A stretch of DNA of 64,000 nt, taken from the NCBI RefSeq assembly GCF_014191875.1, contig NZ_JACHXD010000001.1:496001-560000 (forward strand). Direction: 5' to 3'. The translations under genes and the position numbers were made by a program. Shown here one piece after another: positions 19,781 through 27,929 of this stretch. This stretch comes from Pseudoduganella violacea. Its GTDB lineage: Bacteria > Pseudomonadota > Gammaproteobacteria > Burkholderiales > Burkholderiaceae_D. The notes beneath the pieces were generated by a model. That model made no database searches. It was not told the DNA's origin and worked only from the letters and a program-made list of their open reading frames with translations. Position 1 is the stretch's first letter, and each line of letters starts with the position of its first letter.

Positions 19781-20857
19781 ATGCCATCTTTTGCTCCGCT
19801 CAAGAACGATACCTTCCTGCGCGCGCTGCTGCGCCAGCCGACCGAGTACACCCCGGTGTGGCTCATGCGCCAGGCCGGCCGCTACCTGCCTGAGTACCGC
19901 GCCACGCGCGCGCGCGCCGGATCGTTCATGGGCCTGGCGACCAATCCCGACCTGGCCACCGAAGTGACCTTGCAGCCGATCGACCGCTATCCGCTGGACG
20001 CGGCCATCCTGTTCTCTGACATCCTGACCGTGCCGGACGCCATGGGCCTGGGCCTGTACTTCGTCGAAGGCGAAGGCCCGAAATTCCAGCGCCCGCTGAA
20101 AACCGAGGACGACGTCAAGGCGCTGCGCCTGCCGGAAGCCGGCTCGCTCGACTATGTGTTCAAGGCTGTGACCCAGATCCGCACCGAACTCAATGGCCGC
20201 GTGCCGCTGATCGGCTTCTCGGGCAGCCCGTGGACCTTGGCTTGCTATATGGTGGAAGGCCAGGGCTCGCGCGAATTCCACACCATCAAAAAGATGCTGT
20301 ACAGCCGTCCGGACCTGATGCACCACATCCTGGACACCAATGCGCGCGCCGTGGCCGAGTACCTGAACGCCCAGATCGATGCCGGCGCCCAGGCCGTGAT
20401 GATTTTCGACTCCTGGGGCGGCGCGCTGGCCGACGGCGCCTACCAGCAGTTCTCGCTGCACTATATGCAGAAAGTGGTGGCGCAGCTGCAGCGCGAAAAA
20501 GACGGCGTGAAGATTCCCGCCATCGTCTTCACCAAGGGCGGCGGCCACTGGGCCGAGGACATCGCCGCCATCGGCGCCGACGCCATGGGCCTGGATTGGA
20601 CCGCCGATATCGGCAAGGTGCGCGCCCTGGTGGGCGACAAGATGGCGCTGCAGGGCAATCTCGATCCGGCCATCCTGTTCGCCAGCCCGGAGCAGATCCG
20701 CGCCGAGGTGGTGCGCGTGCTGGACGCGTTCGGCAAGCACAATACCGGCCACGTGTTCAATCTGGGCCATGGCATTTCCCAATTTACGCCCCCGGAATCG
20801 GTGTCCGCCATGGTGGAGGCCGTGCACAGCCATAGCCGCAGCCTGCGCGCGGCCTGA
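19781..20857 (+). CDS. hemE: HemE, uroporphyrinogen decarboxylase
   Basis: HemE removes four carboxyl groups from uroporphyrinogen III to make coproporphyrinogen III in heme synthesis. The 358 residues have [16 protein letters not shown] near the N-terminus with the substrate-binding arginines, [12 protein letters not shown] with the catalytic aspartate near residue 82, and the late FNLGHGI. ATG at 19781 is used rather than the in-frame TTG at 19772. A strong terminator follows at 20871, so transcription ends before the DnaA-box region. Confidence 0.97.
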   Translation: MPSFAPLKNDTFLRALLRQPTEYTPVWLMRQAGRYLPEYRATRARAGSFMGLATNPDLATEVTLQPIDRYPLDAAILFSDILTVPDAMGLGLYFVEGEGPKFQRPLKTEDDVKALRLPEAGSLDYVFKAVTQIRTELNGRVPLIGFSGSPWTLACYMVEGQGSREFHTIKKMLYSRPDLMHHILDTNARAVAEYLNAQIDAGAQAVMIFDSWGGALADGAYQQFSLHYMQKVVAQLQREKDGVKIPAIVFTKGGGHWAEDIAAIGADAMGLDWTADIGKVRALVGDKMALQGNLDPAILFASPEQIRAEVVRVLDAFGKHNTGHVFNLGHGISQFTPPESVSAMVEAVHSHSRSLRAA

Positions 20858-20870
20858 TTTTCTCTGGCGA

Positions 20871-20904
20871 AAGGGCGCGTTTCCCACGGAAACGCGCCCT
20901 TTTT
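20871..20904 (+). terminator. Rho-independent terminator of hemE
   Basis: A perfect 14-bp stem (20871-20884 with 20888-20901), a CAC loop and a run of five T at 20900-20904 lie 13 bp after the hemE stop. Confidence 0.92.
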
Positions 20905-21098
20905 CATTCTGACAGCAGCGCGGCAAGACCGACTTATGCACAATTTTTTTTGCTGCGGAAATAACAGGCAGTGATTCCGCTCCTGCCCGGGGGGACTCTC
21001 TAAGTGCTTGATTTATAAGGGTTGAAAAAACGGCCTACGAGGCTGGGTCTGGTGATAACTAAAGCTTATCCCAAGGCGTCTGAAAGCTTTTTAGCCCA

Positions 21099-21133
21099 TT
21101 CTCCACAAAGTTATCCACAAAAACTGTGGAAAA
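21099..21133. promoter_or_regulatory. DnaA-box module A (three boxes)
   Basis: Direct boxes TTCTCCACA (21099-21107) and TTATCCACA (21111-21119) are separated by AAG. An inverted box (TGTGGAAAA, 21125-21133) follows after 5 bp. The A-rich run after it extends to about 21143. Confidence 0.8.
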
Positions 21134-21524
21134 AAGAGAAAAGCCCTTAGTAAACCGTTACTTAGTCATAATGTTGAAGTTTTTGCCGAGGATTCTGTTG
21201 CGCCGCATGAATTTTCGGTAAGCTTTCTAATGCGGAAAGTGCTTGCCTGGGCGTAAACCTTGCTGGACCAGCAGGCGGTGCGGCTGCTGTGGCGCAGCAT
21301 GCGGGATTTTTGGCGGTTTGATGACAAAAAATGCTTGATTTCAGGCGAAAACTTGTCCCTAAATACTTCACTTATGCACAGAGCGCGGAAAAATATGTGG
21401 TTTTGGCCTGCCCTGGGCTGTTTTTTGTAAGTATTTGATTATTAAAGAGAAAAAATGCCGTTTTGGGGGCTGCCCGGGGCGAATGCGGGAAGGGCGACGA
21501 GCAGGACGCTAGACAGCCTGCTCA

Positions 21525-21559
21525 TTGTCCACAAAGTTATCCCCAGAATCTGTGGATAG
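21525..21559. promoter_or_regulatory. DnaA-box module B (three boxes)
   Basis: TTGTCCACA (21525-21533), AAG, TTATCCCCA (21537-21545), 5 bp, and inverted TGTGGATAG (21551-21559) repeat the spacing of module A exactly. A 7-bp-stem hairpin (GAGCAGG/CCTGCTC, 21499-21523) abuts it on the left. The priA ATG is 29 bp to the right, so the module also overlaps the likely priA promoter and leader. Confidence 0.75.
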
Positions 21560-21587
21560 TTCAAAACGGCGGGAAAAACAGGTCCGA

Positions 21588-23609
21588 ATGGCGCATTGCA
21601 TCCTTAGAATTGCCCTCGATACGCCGCTGAATGCGGTCTTCGATTACCGCTGGGCGTGCGAGCCGGGCCAGGAGCCGCTGGTCGGCCAACTGGCCCTGGT
21701 GCCGTTCGCGCGGCGCGAGGTGGTCGGGCTGATCGTGGCCATCGCGCAAGAGAGCGAGGTGGCCGAGGACAAGCTCAAGGATGCGCTCGCCGTGCGCAGC
21801 CAGCTGGCGCCGCTGTCGGCCCAGTGGCTGGCGCTGGCCGGTTTCGCCGCCGACTATTACCAGCGTCCGCTGGGCGAGGTGGCCTTGCCCGGCCTGCCGA
21901 AGAACCTGCGCGTGCTGACCACGGTGGCGCTCGACCGCGCCATCAAGAAGCTGGGCAAGCTGGAGGCGCCGCATGACCCGACGCCGGCCGGCATGCCCGT
22001 GCTCAATCCGGCCCAGCAGGCGGCCGCCGACTGCATCGGCAGCGCCACGGGTTTCCAGCCGGCCCTGCTGTACGGCGTGACGGGCAGCGGCAAGACCGAA
22101 GTCTATCTGCAAGCTTGCGCCCAGGTGCTGGCGCGCGATCCGGCGGCGCAGATCCTGATCCTGGTGCCGGAAATCAATCTGACGCCCCAGCTCGAAGGCA
22201 ATATCCGCGCCCGCTTCCCGGGCCTGATGCTGGCCACCCTGCACAGCAGCCTGTCGGAGGGCGAACGCATGCTGCACTGGCTGGCGGCGCACGAGGGCAA
22301 GGCGCGCATCGTGCTGGGCACGCGGCTGTCCATCCTGGCGTCGCTGCCGCGCCTGCAACTGATCGTGATCGACGAGGAACACGACCCGTCGTACAAGCAG
22401 CAGGAAGGCTTGCGCTATTCGGCGCGCGACCTGGCCGTGTGGCGCGCCTGGCAGTTGCGCATCCCCATCGTGCTGGGGTCGGCCACGCCCTCGCTGGAAA
22501 GCTGGCACCATGCCCAGTCCGGCCGCTACCGCCTGCTTGAGCTGCGCGAGCGCGCCGTGCAGCAGGCCGTGCTGCCGACCGTCAAGCTGATCGATTTGGA
22601 GCGCGACAAGCCGCGCGACGGCCTCAGCGCCAACCTGCTGGCGGCCCTGCGCCAGCGCATGGCGCGCGGCGAGCAGTCGCTGCTGTTCCTCAACCGGCGC
22701 GGCTATGCGCCCGTGATCTGCTGCGAATCCTGCGGCTGGGTCAGCGAGTGCAAGCGCTGCACGGCGCATATGGTGCTGCACCGGCCCGAACACCGGCTGC
22801 GCTGCCACCATTGCAGCCTGGAGCTGCGCATCCCGCGCCACTGCCCCGACTGCGGCAATGTGGACTTGCAGCCGGTCGGACGCGGCACCCAGCGCATCGA
22901 AGAAGCTTTGCAGCAGATGTTCCCCGAAGCGCGCATTTTGCGCATCGATGCCGACTCCACGCGGCGCAAGGGCAGCGCCCAGCAAGCCTTCGACACGGTG
23001 CACCGGGGCGAGGTCGACATCCTGATCGGCACGCAGATGGTGGCCAAGGGACATGACTTCAAGAAGCTGACTTTAGTCGGCATTTTGAACCCCGATGCGG
23101 CCCTGTTCTCGCAGGATTACCGCGCCAGCGAGCGCCTGTTCGCGCAGCTGATGCAGGTGGCGGGCCGTGCCGGCCGCGCCGCGCAGAAAGAGGGCGGCAG
23201 TCCCAGCGAGGTGCTGATCCAGACCCGCTATGCGCGCCATCCGCTGTATGGGGCCGTGGTGGCCCATGATTTCGACCATTTCGCCAGCGCCCTGCTGGCC
23301 GAGCGCGCCCAGGCCGATCTGCCGCCCTATCTGTTCCAGGCGCTGCTGCGCGCCGAAGCGGCCGAGCTGGCCGTCGCGCTCGACTTCCTGCGCGCGGCGC
23401 GCGCGTGCACGGCGCATGAGGGCATCACCGTCAACGAGCCGATTCCGATGAGTATGACGCGCGTGCACAATGTCGAGCGCGCCCAATTGCTGGTGGAATC
23501 GGCCTCGCGGCCGGCGCTGCAAGCCTTCCTCAAGGAATGGACGGCGGCCCTGCGCGCCCTCAAAACCCGGGTCAAATGGTCGCTTGAAGTCGATCCGCTC
23601 GATATCTAA
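21588..23609 (+). CDS. priA: PriA, primosomal replication-restart helicase
   Basis: PriA binds stalled forks and D-loops and reloads the replisome. The 673-residue protein has a 3'-DNA-binding N-terminal domain, Walker A GVTGSGKTE near residue 163, the DEEH box in VIDEEHDPSYKQ, and two zinc clusters of paired cysteines between about residues 378 and 425 (CCESCGW, CKRC, CHHC, CPDCGN). Motif VI is QVAGRAGRA. The ATG at 21588 gives the canonical AHCILRIALDTPL. A TTG at 21525 in frame would start inside a DnaA box and is rejected. Its end overlaps the convergent LysR gene by four bases. Confidence 0.96.
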   Translation: MAHCILRIALDTPLNAVFDYRWACEPGQEPLVGQLALVPFARREVVGLIVAIAQESEVAEDKLKDALAVRSQLAPLSAQWLALAGFAADYYQRPLGEVALPGLPKNLRVLTTVALDRAIKKLGKLEAPHDPTPAGMPVLNPAQQAAADCIGSATGFQPALLYGVTGSGKTEVYLQACAQVLARDPAAQILILVPEINLTPQLEGNIRARFPGLMLATLHSSLSEGERMLHWLAAHEGKARIVLGTRLSILASLPRLQLIVIDEEHDPSYKQQEGLRYSARDLAVWRAWQLRIPIVLGSATPSLESWHHAQSGRYRLLELRERAVQQAVLPTVKLIDLERDKPRDGLSANLLAALRQRMARGEQSLLFLNRRGYAPVICCESCGWVSECKRCTAHMVLHRPEHRLRCHHCSLELRIPRHCPDCGNVDLQPVGRGTQRIEEALQQMFPEARILRIDADSTRRKGSAQQAFDTVHRGEVDILIGTQMVAKGHDFKKLTLVGILNPDAALFSQDYRASERLFAQLMQVAGRAGRAAQKEGGSPSEVLIQTRYARHPLYGAVVAHDFDHFASALLAERAQADLPPYLFQALLRAEAAELAVALDFLRAARACTAHEGITVNEPIPMSMTRVHNVERAQLLVESASRPALQAFLKEWTAALRALKTRVKWSLEVDPLDI

Positions 23610-24502
23610 GGCTGGACCAGGTAGCGCCGGGCCGTGGTGAGCACTTGCTCCGACAGCGCGCGCGTAAATGGCGTGTCGAGCTGCCAGCTGTGCCAGTTGA
23701 GTTCGACATCGAGGTAGGCGCCCGGCGCCAGGTCGATCAGCGTGCCTTGCGCCAAGCCATGCGCCGCCTGCAGATACGGTAGTAAACCATAGGCCAGGCC
23801 GCCGTACAGGCAGTCGGTCAGCGCGGTCGCAAGCGGCACCTTGTGGTGGGGGAAGGCGCGCTTGACCTCCAGGTGCTGGGCCAGGAAGCGCGCCGTCAAT
23901 TCCAGCGCGTGGGTCACGGCCGGGGCCAGTTGCACGGCCTCGGCGCTGAGGCCGTCGCCGAACCAGCGCTTGGCAAAGGCCGGCGTGGCGACGCAGACAT
24001 GGCGCATGCCGCCCAGGGCCGTGACGGCCGCGCCGTTCAAGTCGGCCGGCGGCAGGGCGCCGGCGGCGGCCACGCAGCCGAATACGCTGCCTTCGCGCAG
24101 CAGGTGCAGGGCGGCGTCGCGTTCGAGTTGCCGCACGTCGAGCTGGCAGCGCGGCGGCGCCAGCAGCGGCCCCAGGCTCAGCGGGAACCAGGTCGCCAGG
24201 CTGGCGGCGTCCACCGCGACGGCGATTTCCGGCATGCTGACCGTGTTGCCGAGGTCGATGTCCAGGGCCGCTTCCATCAGCTTGACGTTGCGGTAATGCG
24301 AGATCAGGCGCTGGCCGAGGCCGGTGGGCAGGGCGGGCGCCCCGCGCACGATGAGCAGGCGGCCTGCCGCATCTTCCAGCGCCTTGATACGCTGGGATAC
24401 GGCGGGCTGGGAAATGCCCAGCGCCAGGGCCGCCTTCTCGAAACTGCCGTGGCTGGCCACGGCATCCAGCACCGCCAGCGCGCGGTAGTCCAGATTTTCC
24501 AT
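23606..24502 (-). CDS. argP: ArgP/IciA-type LysR transcriptional regulator
   Basis: A 298-residue LysR regulator closest in pattern to ArgP (formerly IciA). The N-terminal winged helix reads LDYRALAVLDAVASHGSFEKAALALGISQPAVSQRIKALED as a whole domain (residues 3-43), followed by a periplasmic-binding-like effector domain. ArgP usually senses lysine or arginine and drives the LysE/ArgO exporter, but no exporter gene is adjacent here. It converges on priA with a 4-bp overlap. The start codon lies inside a palindrome that could be its own operator. Confidence 0.82.
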   Translation of the reverse strand: MENLDYRALAVLDAVASHGSFEKAALALGISQPAVSQRIKALEDAAGRLLIVRGAPALPTGLGQRLISHYRNVKLMEAALDIDLGNTVSMPEIAVAVDAASLATWFPLSLGPLLAPPRCQLDVRQLERDAALHLLREGSVFGCVAAAGALPPADLNGAAVTALGGMRHVCVATPAFAKRWFGDGLSAEAVQLAPAVTHALELTARFLAQHLEVKRAFPHHKVPLATALTDCLYGGLAYGLLPYLQAAHGLAQGTLIDLAPGAYLDVELNWHSWQLDTPFTRALSEQVLTTARRYLVQP

Positions 24503-24515
24503 AAGTTGTACTTAT
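24501..24515. promoter_or_regulatory. T-N11-A palindrome over the argP start codon
   Basis: ATAAGT-TGT-ACTTAT is a perfect 6-bp-arm palindrome that fits the LysR T-N11-A rule (24502 to 24514) and overlaps the argP ATG. Autorepression is inferred. An AT-rich run on its right could hold the promoter, giving a very short leader. Confidence 0.5.
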
Positions 24516-24620
24516 ATATTTCGACGAAGATAAGCAATACTAATACACCCTGTGTCGCTTGTCAGCAGGCGCGCGTGTGACAGTGTAGTATCGGCAGACG
24601 AATTCCCCATGAGGCGGCGC

Positions 24621-26069
24621 ATGAAGACGATAACTTGCGATGTGGCAGTCATTGGCGCCGGCACGGCCGGCTTGAGCGCTTACCGCCAGGCGCGCGCCGC
24701 CGGTAAGCATGCCGTGCTGATCGAGGACGGTCCCTATGGCACCACCTGCGCCCGCGTCGGCTGCATGCCGAGCAAGCTCTTGATCGCCGCCGCCGAGGCG
24801 GCCCACGCGGTGGCGGCCGCGCCCGCGTTCGGCGTCCATCCTGGGCCGCTGCGCATCGATGGCGCCGCCGTCATGGCGCGCGTGCGGCGCGAACGCGACC
24901 GTTTTGTCGGCTTTGTGCTGGAGAATATGGCCCAGCTGCCGGCCGCGGATTTGTTGCGCGGCCGGGCGCGCTTCAGCGGCCCGCGCACTCTGCTGGTGGA
25001 TGGGCATACCACGGTCGAAGCGAACGCCATCGTGCTCGCCACCGGTTCCCGCCCCATCGTGCCGGCCGCCTGGCGCGCGGCGGGCGCGCGCGTGCTCAGC
25101 AGCGACGCCGTGTTCGAGTGGACGGACTTGCCGGCCGCCGTGGCCGTGGTGGGCAGCGGCGTGATCGGGCTGGAGCTGGGCCAGGCGCTGCACCGGCTCG
25201 GCGTGCGCGTGGCCCTGTATGCGCGCGGCGACAGCGTGGCCCAGCTCGGCGATCCGCTGGTGCTGGCGGCGGCGCGCGCGGTGCTGGCCGAGGAACTCGA
25301 TCTGCGTTTCCACACCCAGGTGGCGGCCATTGAGGCCACGGCCGAGGGCGACGGCGTGCTGCTGCGCAGCCAGGGGCCGGACGGCGCCGCGCGCAGCGAG
25401 CGCTACGACTATGTGCTGGCCGCCATCGGCCGCGCGCCGAATATCGAGGACTTGAATCTGGCGGCGGCCGGCATCGCGCTCGACGGCGACGGCGTGCCCG
25501 TCTACGACCGCCACACCATGCAATGCGGCAATAGCGCCATCTTCATCGCGGGCGACGCCAGCGACGAGCTGCCGCTGCTGGGCGAGGCGGCCGACCAGGG
25601 CAAGATCGCCGGCCGCAATGCCGCCGCCTTCCCGGCCGTGGCGCCGGGCCTGCGCCGCACGCCCTTGACCATCGCCTTCAGCGAACCGCAGATCGTGACC
25701 CTGGGCGCCGGCTACGAGGCGTTGTGCCGCAGCCACGAGGGCCGCTTCGCCGCCGGCAAGGTGGACTTCGGCGACCAGGGCCGCAGCCGCGTCATGTTGC
25801 AAAACAAGGGCTTGCTGCGCGTGTACGGGGAATACGGCAGCGGCCGCTTCCTGGGCGCCGAACTGATCGGGCCGCGCGCCGAGCACCTGGGCCATCTGCT
25901 GGCCTGGGCCTGCCAGGCCGGCCTCACGGTGCGCGCCATGCTCGACATGCCGTTTTACCATCCCGTCATTGAGGAGGGCGTGCGCACCGCCTTGCGCGAG
26001 CTGGCCGAGCACCTGGCCACGACGCCGCCGCCCGCCCAGCCCTGCCCCGACTGCACGCCCGGCACCTGA
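24621..26069 (+). CDS. Dihydrolipoyl dehydrogenase-like flavoprotein
   Basis: A 482-residue pyridine nucleotide-disulfide oxidoreductase. It has FAD-binding VIGAGTAGLSAYR near residue 10, a redox disulfide TTCARVGCMPSK near 40-50, an NAD-binding VVGSGVIGLELGQ near 175, the second FAD motif FIAGDASDE near 310, and a C-terminal dimer domain with HPVIEEG replacing the usual HPT-SE active-site pair. It could be lipoamide dehydrogenase or a related reductase. No 2-oxoacid dehydrogenase genes are linked. ATG at 24621 gives the normal N-terminus; an earlier ATG at 24609 adds four residues. It diverges from argP. Confidence 0.82.
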   Translation: MKTITCDVAVIGAGTAGLSAYRQARAAGKHAVLIEDGPYGTTCARVGCMPSKLLIAAAEAAHAVAAAPAFGVHPGPLRIDGAAVMARVRRERDRFVGFVLENMAQLPAADLLRGRARFSGPRTLLVDGHTTVEANAIVLATGSRPIVPAAWRAAGARVLSSDAVFEWTDLPAAVAVVGSGVIGLELGQALHRLGVRVALYARGDSVAQLGDPLVLAAARAVLAEELDLRFHTQVAAIEATAEGDGVLLRSQGPDGAARSERYDYVLAAIGRAPNIEDLNLAAAGIALDGDGVPVYDRHTMQCGNSAIFIAGDASDELPLLGEAADQGKIAGRNAAAFPAVAPGLRRTPLTIAFSEPQIVTLGAGYEALCRSHEGRFAAGKVDFGDQGRSRVMLQNKGLLRVYGEYGSGRFLGAELIGPRAEHLGHLLAWACQAGLTVRAMLDMPFYHPVIEEGVRTALRELAEHLATTPPPAQPCPDCTPGT

Positions 26070-26192
26070 GGCCGGCCAGTGCTGGCGGGCGCGCATACAA
26101 CAGTGGCGCCCCGCCGTCCCTCCGGTAACACTTTCCTGCTTGAGAATTTTACATTCTGATATAAACTATTGATCCTAGGAAATGGGATCGGA

Positions 26193-27314
26193 ATGGCGAT
26201 ACGGCGCATCACACATGGCGATATCCGGCTGGGGCAGACCCTGGCCTGGAATGTTTATGGCGAAAACGGCGCCCTGCTGGTACGCCAGGGCTTTGTGCTG
26301 GCCAGCGAGGCCCAGCTCGACAATCTGGTCGAGCGCGGCTTCATCGAAGACAATAGCCTGGACGCGCTCAAGGAATACCAGGACCCGCCCTCGGTGCTGC
26401 GCATGCTGAACGAAGCCGCCCAGCGCCTGCAAGCGGTCCTGGCGCCGCTGGCGGCCGGCAGCACCGGCTTGCGCGGCGAATTGGAGGCCATCGCCGCCCT
26501 GGTCGACGCGGCCGTCGCCACCAATGCCGACGTGGCCGTGGCCTGCATCCTGCACAACCAGCAAGCCGTGGCCTACGAGGGGCGCCACTGCATCGATGCC
26601 GCTGTGGTGGCGCAAGTCGTGGCGCTGGCGCTCAAGAAAAGCGCCGACCAGATGCGCACCCTGACTCTGGCCGCGCTGACCATGAATTTAGGCATGCTCG
26701 GTCATCAACAGCGCCTGCATGGCGACCCGGCGCCGCTGTCCGAGGCCGATAAGCGCATCGTGCGCGAGCATCCCCAGGTCAGCGCCGTGCTGCTGCGCCG
26801 CGCCGGCATCGAAGACAACGACTGGATCGCCTGCGTGCTGGCGCACCACGAAAACGAGGATGGCAGCGGCTACCCGCTGGGCAAGGCCGGCGCCGCGATT
26901 CCCGAACTGGCCAAGCTGCTGGCGCTGGCCGACCGCTACTGCGCCCGCGTCGCCGAGCGGCGTTACCGCAAGCCCATGCTGCCCAACCAAGCCTTGCGCG
27001 ACATCCTGCTCGAGGCGCGCAGCACGCTCGACGCGCAGATCGCCTCGGTGCTGATCCGCGAACTGGGGATTTACCCGATCGGCAGCTATGTGCGCCTGCT
27101 GAACGGCGAAGTGGGCGTGGTGGCGCGCAAGGGCTTGAACTCGACCGCGCCCTGGGTCGAATCGATCATCGGCCCGCGCGGCGCGCCGCTCGACGTCTTC
27201 CTGCAGCGCGACACGCGCGGCGACTTGAACGGCATCCGCGAGGTGCTGAGCGCGGCCCAGGTCGGCCTCGCGCTGCGCATGGACCGCATCTGGGGCCGCG
27301 CCGCCGCGCTGTAA
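26193..27314 (+). CDS. HD-GYP domain protein with degenerate HD site
   Basis: A 373-residue protein with an N-terminal ~80-residue region and a C-terminal HD-GYP domain (about residues 125-310), the family that hydrolyses cyclic di-GMP. The GYP part is intact (HHENEDGSGYP near 224-234), but where the paired His-Asp should be, the sequence reads LTMNLGML near residue 168. The metal-binding HD is therefore lost. It may bind c-di-GMP or a partner without catalysis. The start at 26193 is preceded by AGGAAATGGGA. It stands alone between lpd-like and a convergent SRPBCC gene. Confidence 0.8.
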   Translation: MAIRRITHGDIRLGQTLAWNVYGENGALLVRQGFVLASEAQLDNLVERGFIEDNSLDALKEYQDPPSVLRMLNEAAQRLQAVLAPLAAGSTGLRGELEAIAALVDAAVATNADVAVACILHNQQAVAYEGRHCIDAAVVAQVVALALKKSADQMRTLTLAALTMNLGMLGHQQRLHGDPAPLSEADKRIVREHPQVSAVLLRRAGIEDNDWIACVLAHHENEDGSGYPLGKAGAAIPELAKLLALADRYCARVAERRYRKPMLPNQALRDILLEARSTLDAQIASVLIRELGIYPIGSYVRLLNGEVGVVARKGLNSTAPWVESIIGPRGAPLDVFLQRDTRGDLNGIREVLSAAQVGLALRMDRIWGRAAAL

Positions 27315-27321
27315 GGCCGTC

Positions 27322-27804
27322 TCAGTTGAGGGTGGCGTCCAGGCGGCCGTCGGCGATCAGCTCGCGCAGCACGCGGATGGTGTCGATATCCGATGCCACA
27401 TAGGCCGAGCGGCGGAAATCGTCGTACATGGCGTTGGCCGCGTCGGTGGCGGCGTCGTGGCCGTCGTCGTACTGGAAACGCACGAACAGCACTTCGGGCT
27501 GCGGCGACTCGATCGACATCACCAGGCTGGAGGCGCTGATGTCGCCCTGGGCCGGCACCTCGTAGCGGATGCGGTCGGGCTGTTCGAGCCGCACGCGGTC
27601 GACGATCACCACCTGGCCGTAGCGCAGGCGGCGGCGGAACCCGCCGGCCGTGCGCTCGTCGATCTGGCATTCGTCCAGGTGCGGCACGAACAGCTTGGGC
27701 GACTCGGCGCGCAGCACCAGGCCGCGCCACAGCTGCGCCGCGCTGATGGTGTCGACCAGCGGGTTAAGCGGATCGTTGATTTCGATGAGGTGTTCAAATT
27801 TCAT
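27322..27804 (-). CDS. SRPBCC/DUF1857-like protein
   Basis: A 160-residue protein starting KFEHLIEINDPLNPLVD with AAQLWRGLVLRAESP near residue 22. This is the pattern of the DUF1857 (AtaL-like) branch of the START/SRPBCC fold, which makes a hydrophobic pocket for small ligands. No catalytic role is known from sequence. It is convergent with the HD-GYP gene (7 bp apart) and divergent from rep. Confidence 0.65.
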   Translation of the reverse strand: MKFEHLIEINDPLNPLVDTISAAQLWRGLVLRAESPKLFVPHLDECQIDERTAGGFRRRLRYGQVVIVDRVRLEQPDRIRYEVPAQGDISASSLVMSIESPQPEVLFVRFQYDDGHDAATDAANAMYDDFRRSAYVASDIDTIRVLRELIADGRLDATLN

Positions 27805-27929
27805 AATGCTGTCCGGCGGAATGGCTGGCCATCGTTGGCCCTGGCACCACTATATTCCGGCGCGCGCCCAATAATCAATGGGCAAGGCGGTACAATGCTC
27901 CGCTGTACCGCCCATCCCGTCTGGAAATC

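Larger units (their letters stand above)
20905..21587. other. AT-rich intergenic region with duplicated DnaA-box modules (candidate oriC)
   Basis: This 683-bp non-coding stretch between hemE and priA has eight 9-mers within one mismatch of the DnaA box TTATNCACA. On the plus strand they start at 20934 (TTATGCACA), 21099 (TTCTCCACA), 21111 (TTATCCACA, perfect), 21372 (TTATGCACA), 21525 (TTGTCCACA) and 21537 (TTATCCCCA). On the minus strand they span 21125-21133 and 21551-21559. The clusters at 21099-21133 and 21525-21559 share the same geometry: box, AAG, box, 5 bp, inverted box. An AT-rich tract at about 21420-21457 could unwind. TGCTTGATTT (21005, 21332) and CTGCCCGGGG (20983, 21470) are also repeated. 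hemE adjoins oriC in Caulobacter and Rickettsia. The boxes are seen; origin function is inferred, and a DnaA-titration site or priA control region is the alternative. Confidence 0.6.

Noticed and set aside
17721..19787. Long reading of the S9 peptidase from 19787
   Set aside because: It would overlap the hemE start, and residues 1-39 have no homology pattern. ATG 19670 begins the typical protein.
21499..21523. Terminator before priA
   Set aside because: The 7-bp stem has an 11-base loop and no T-run. It is more likely part of the DnaA-box region.
23606..24502. Calling the LysR gene a proven replication inhibitor
   Set aside because: The IciA function is disputed in the literature, and proximity to DnaA boxes alone is not evidence.
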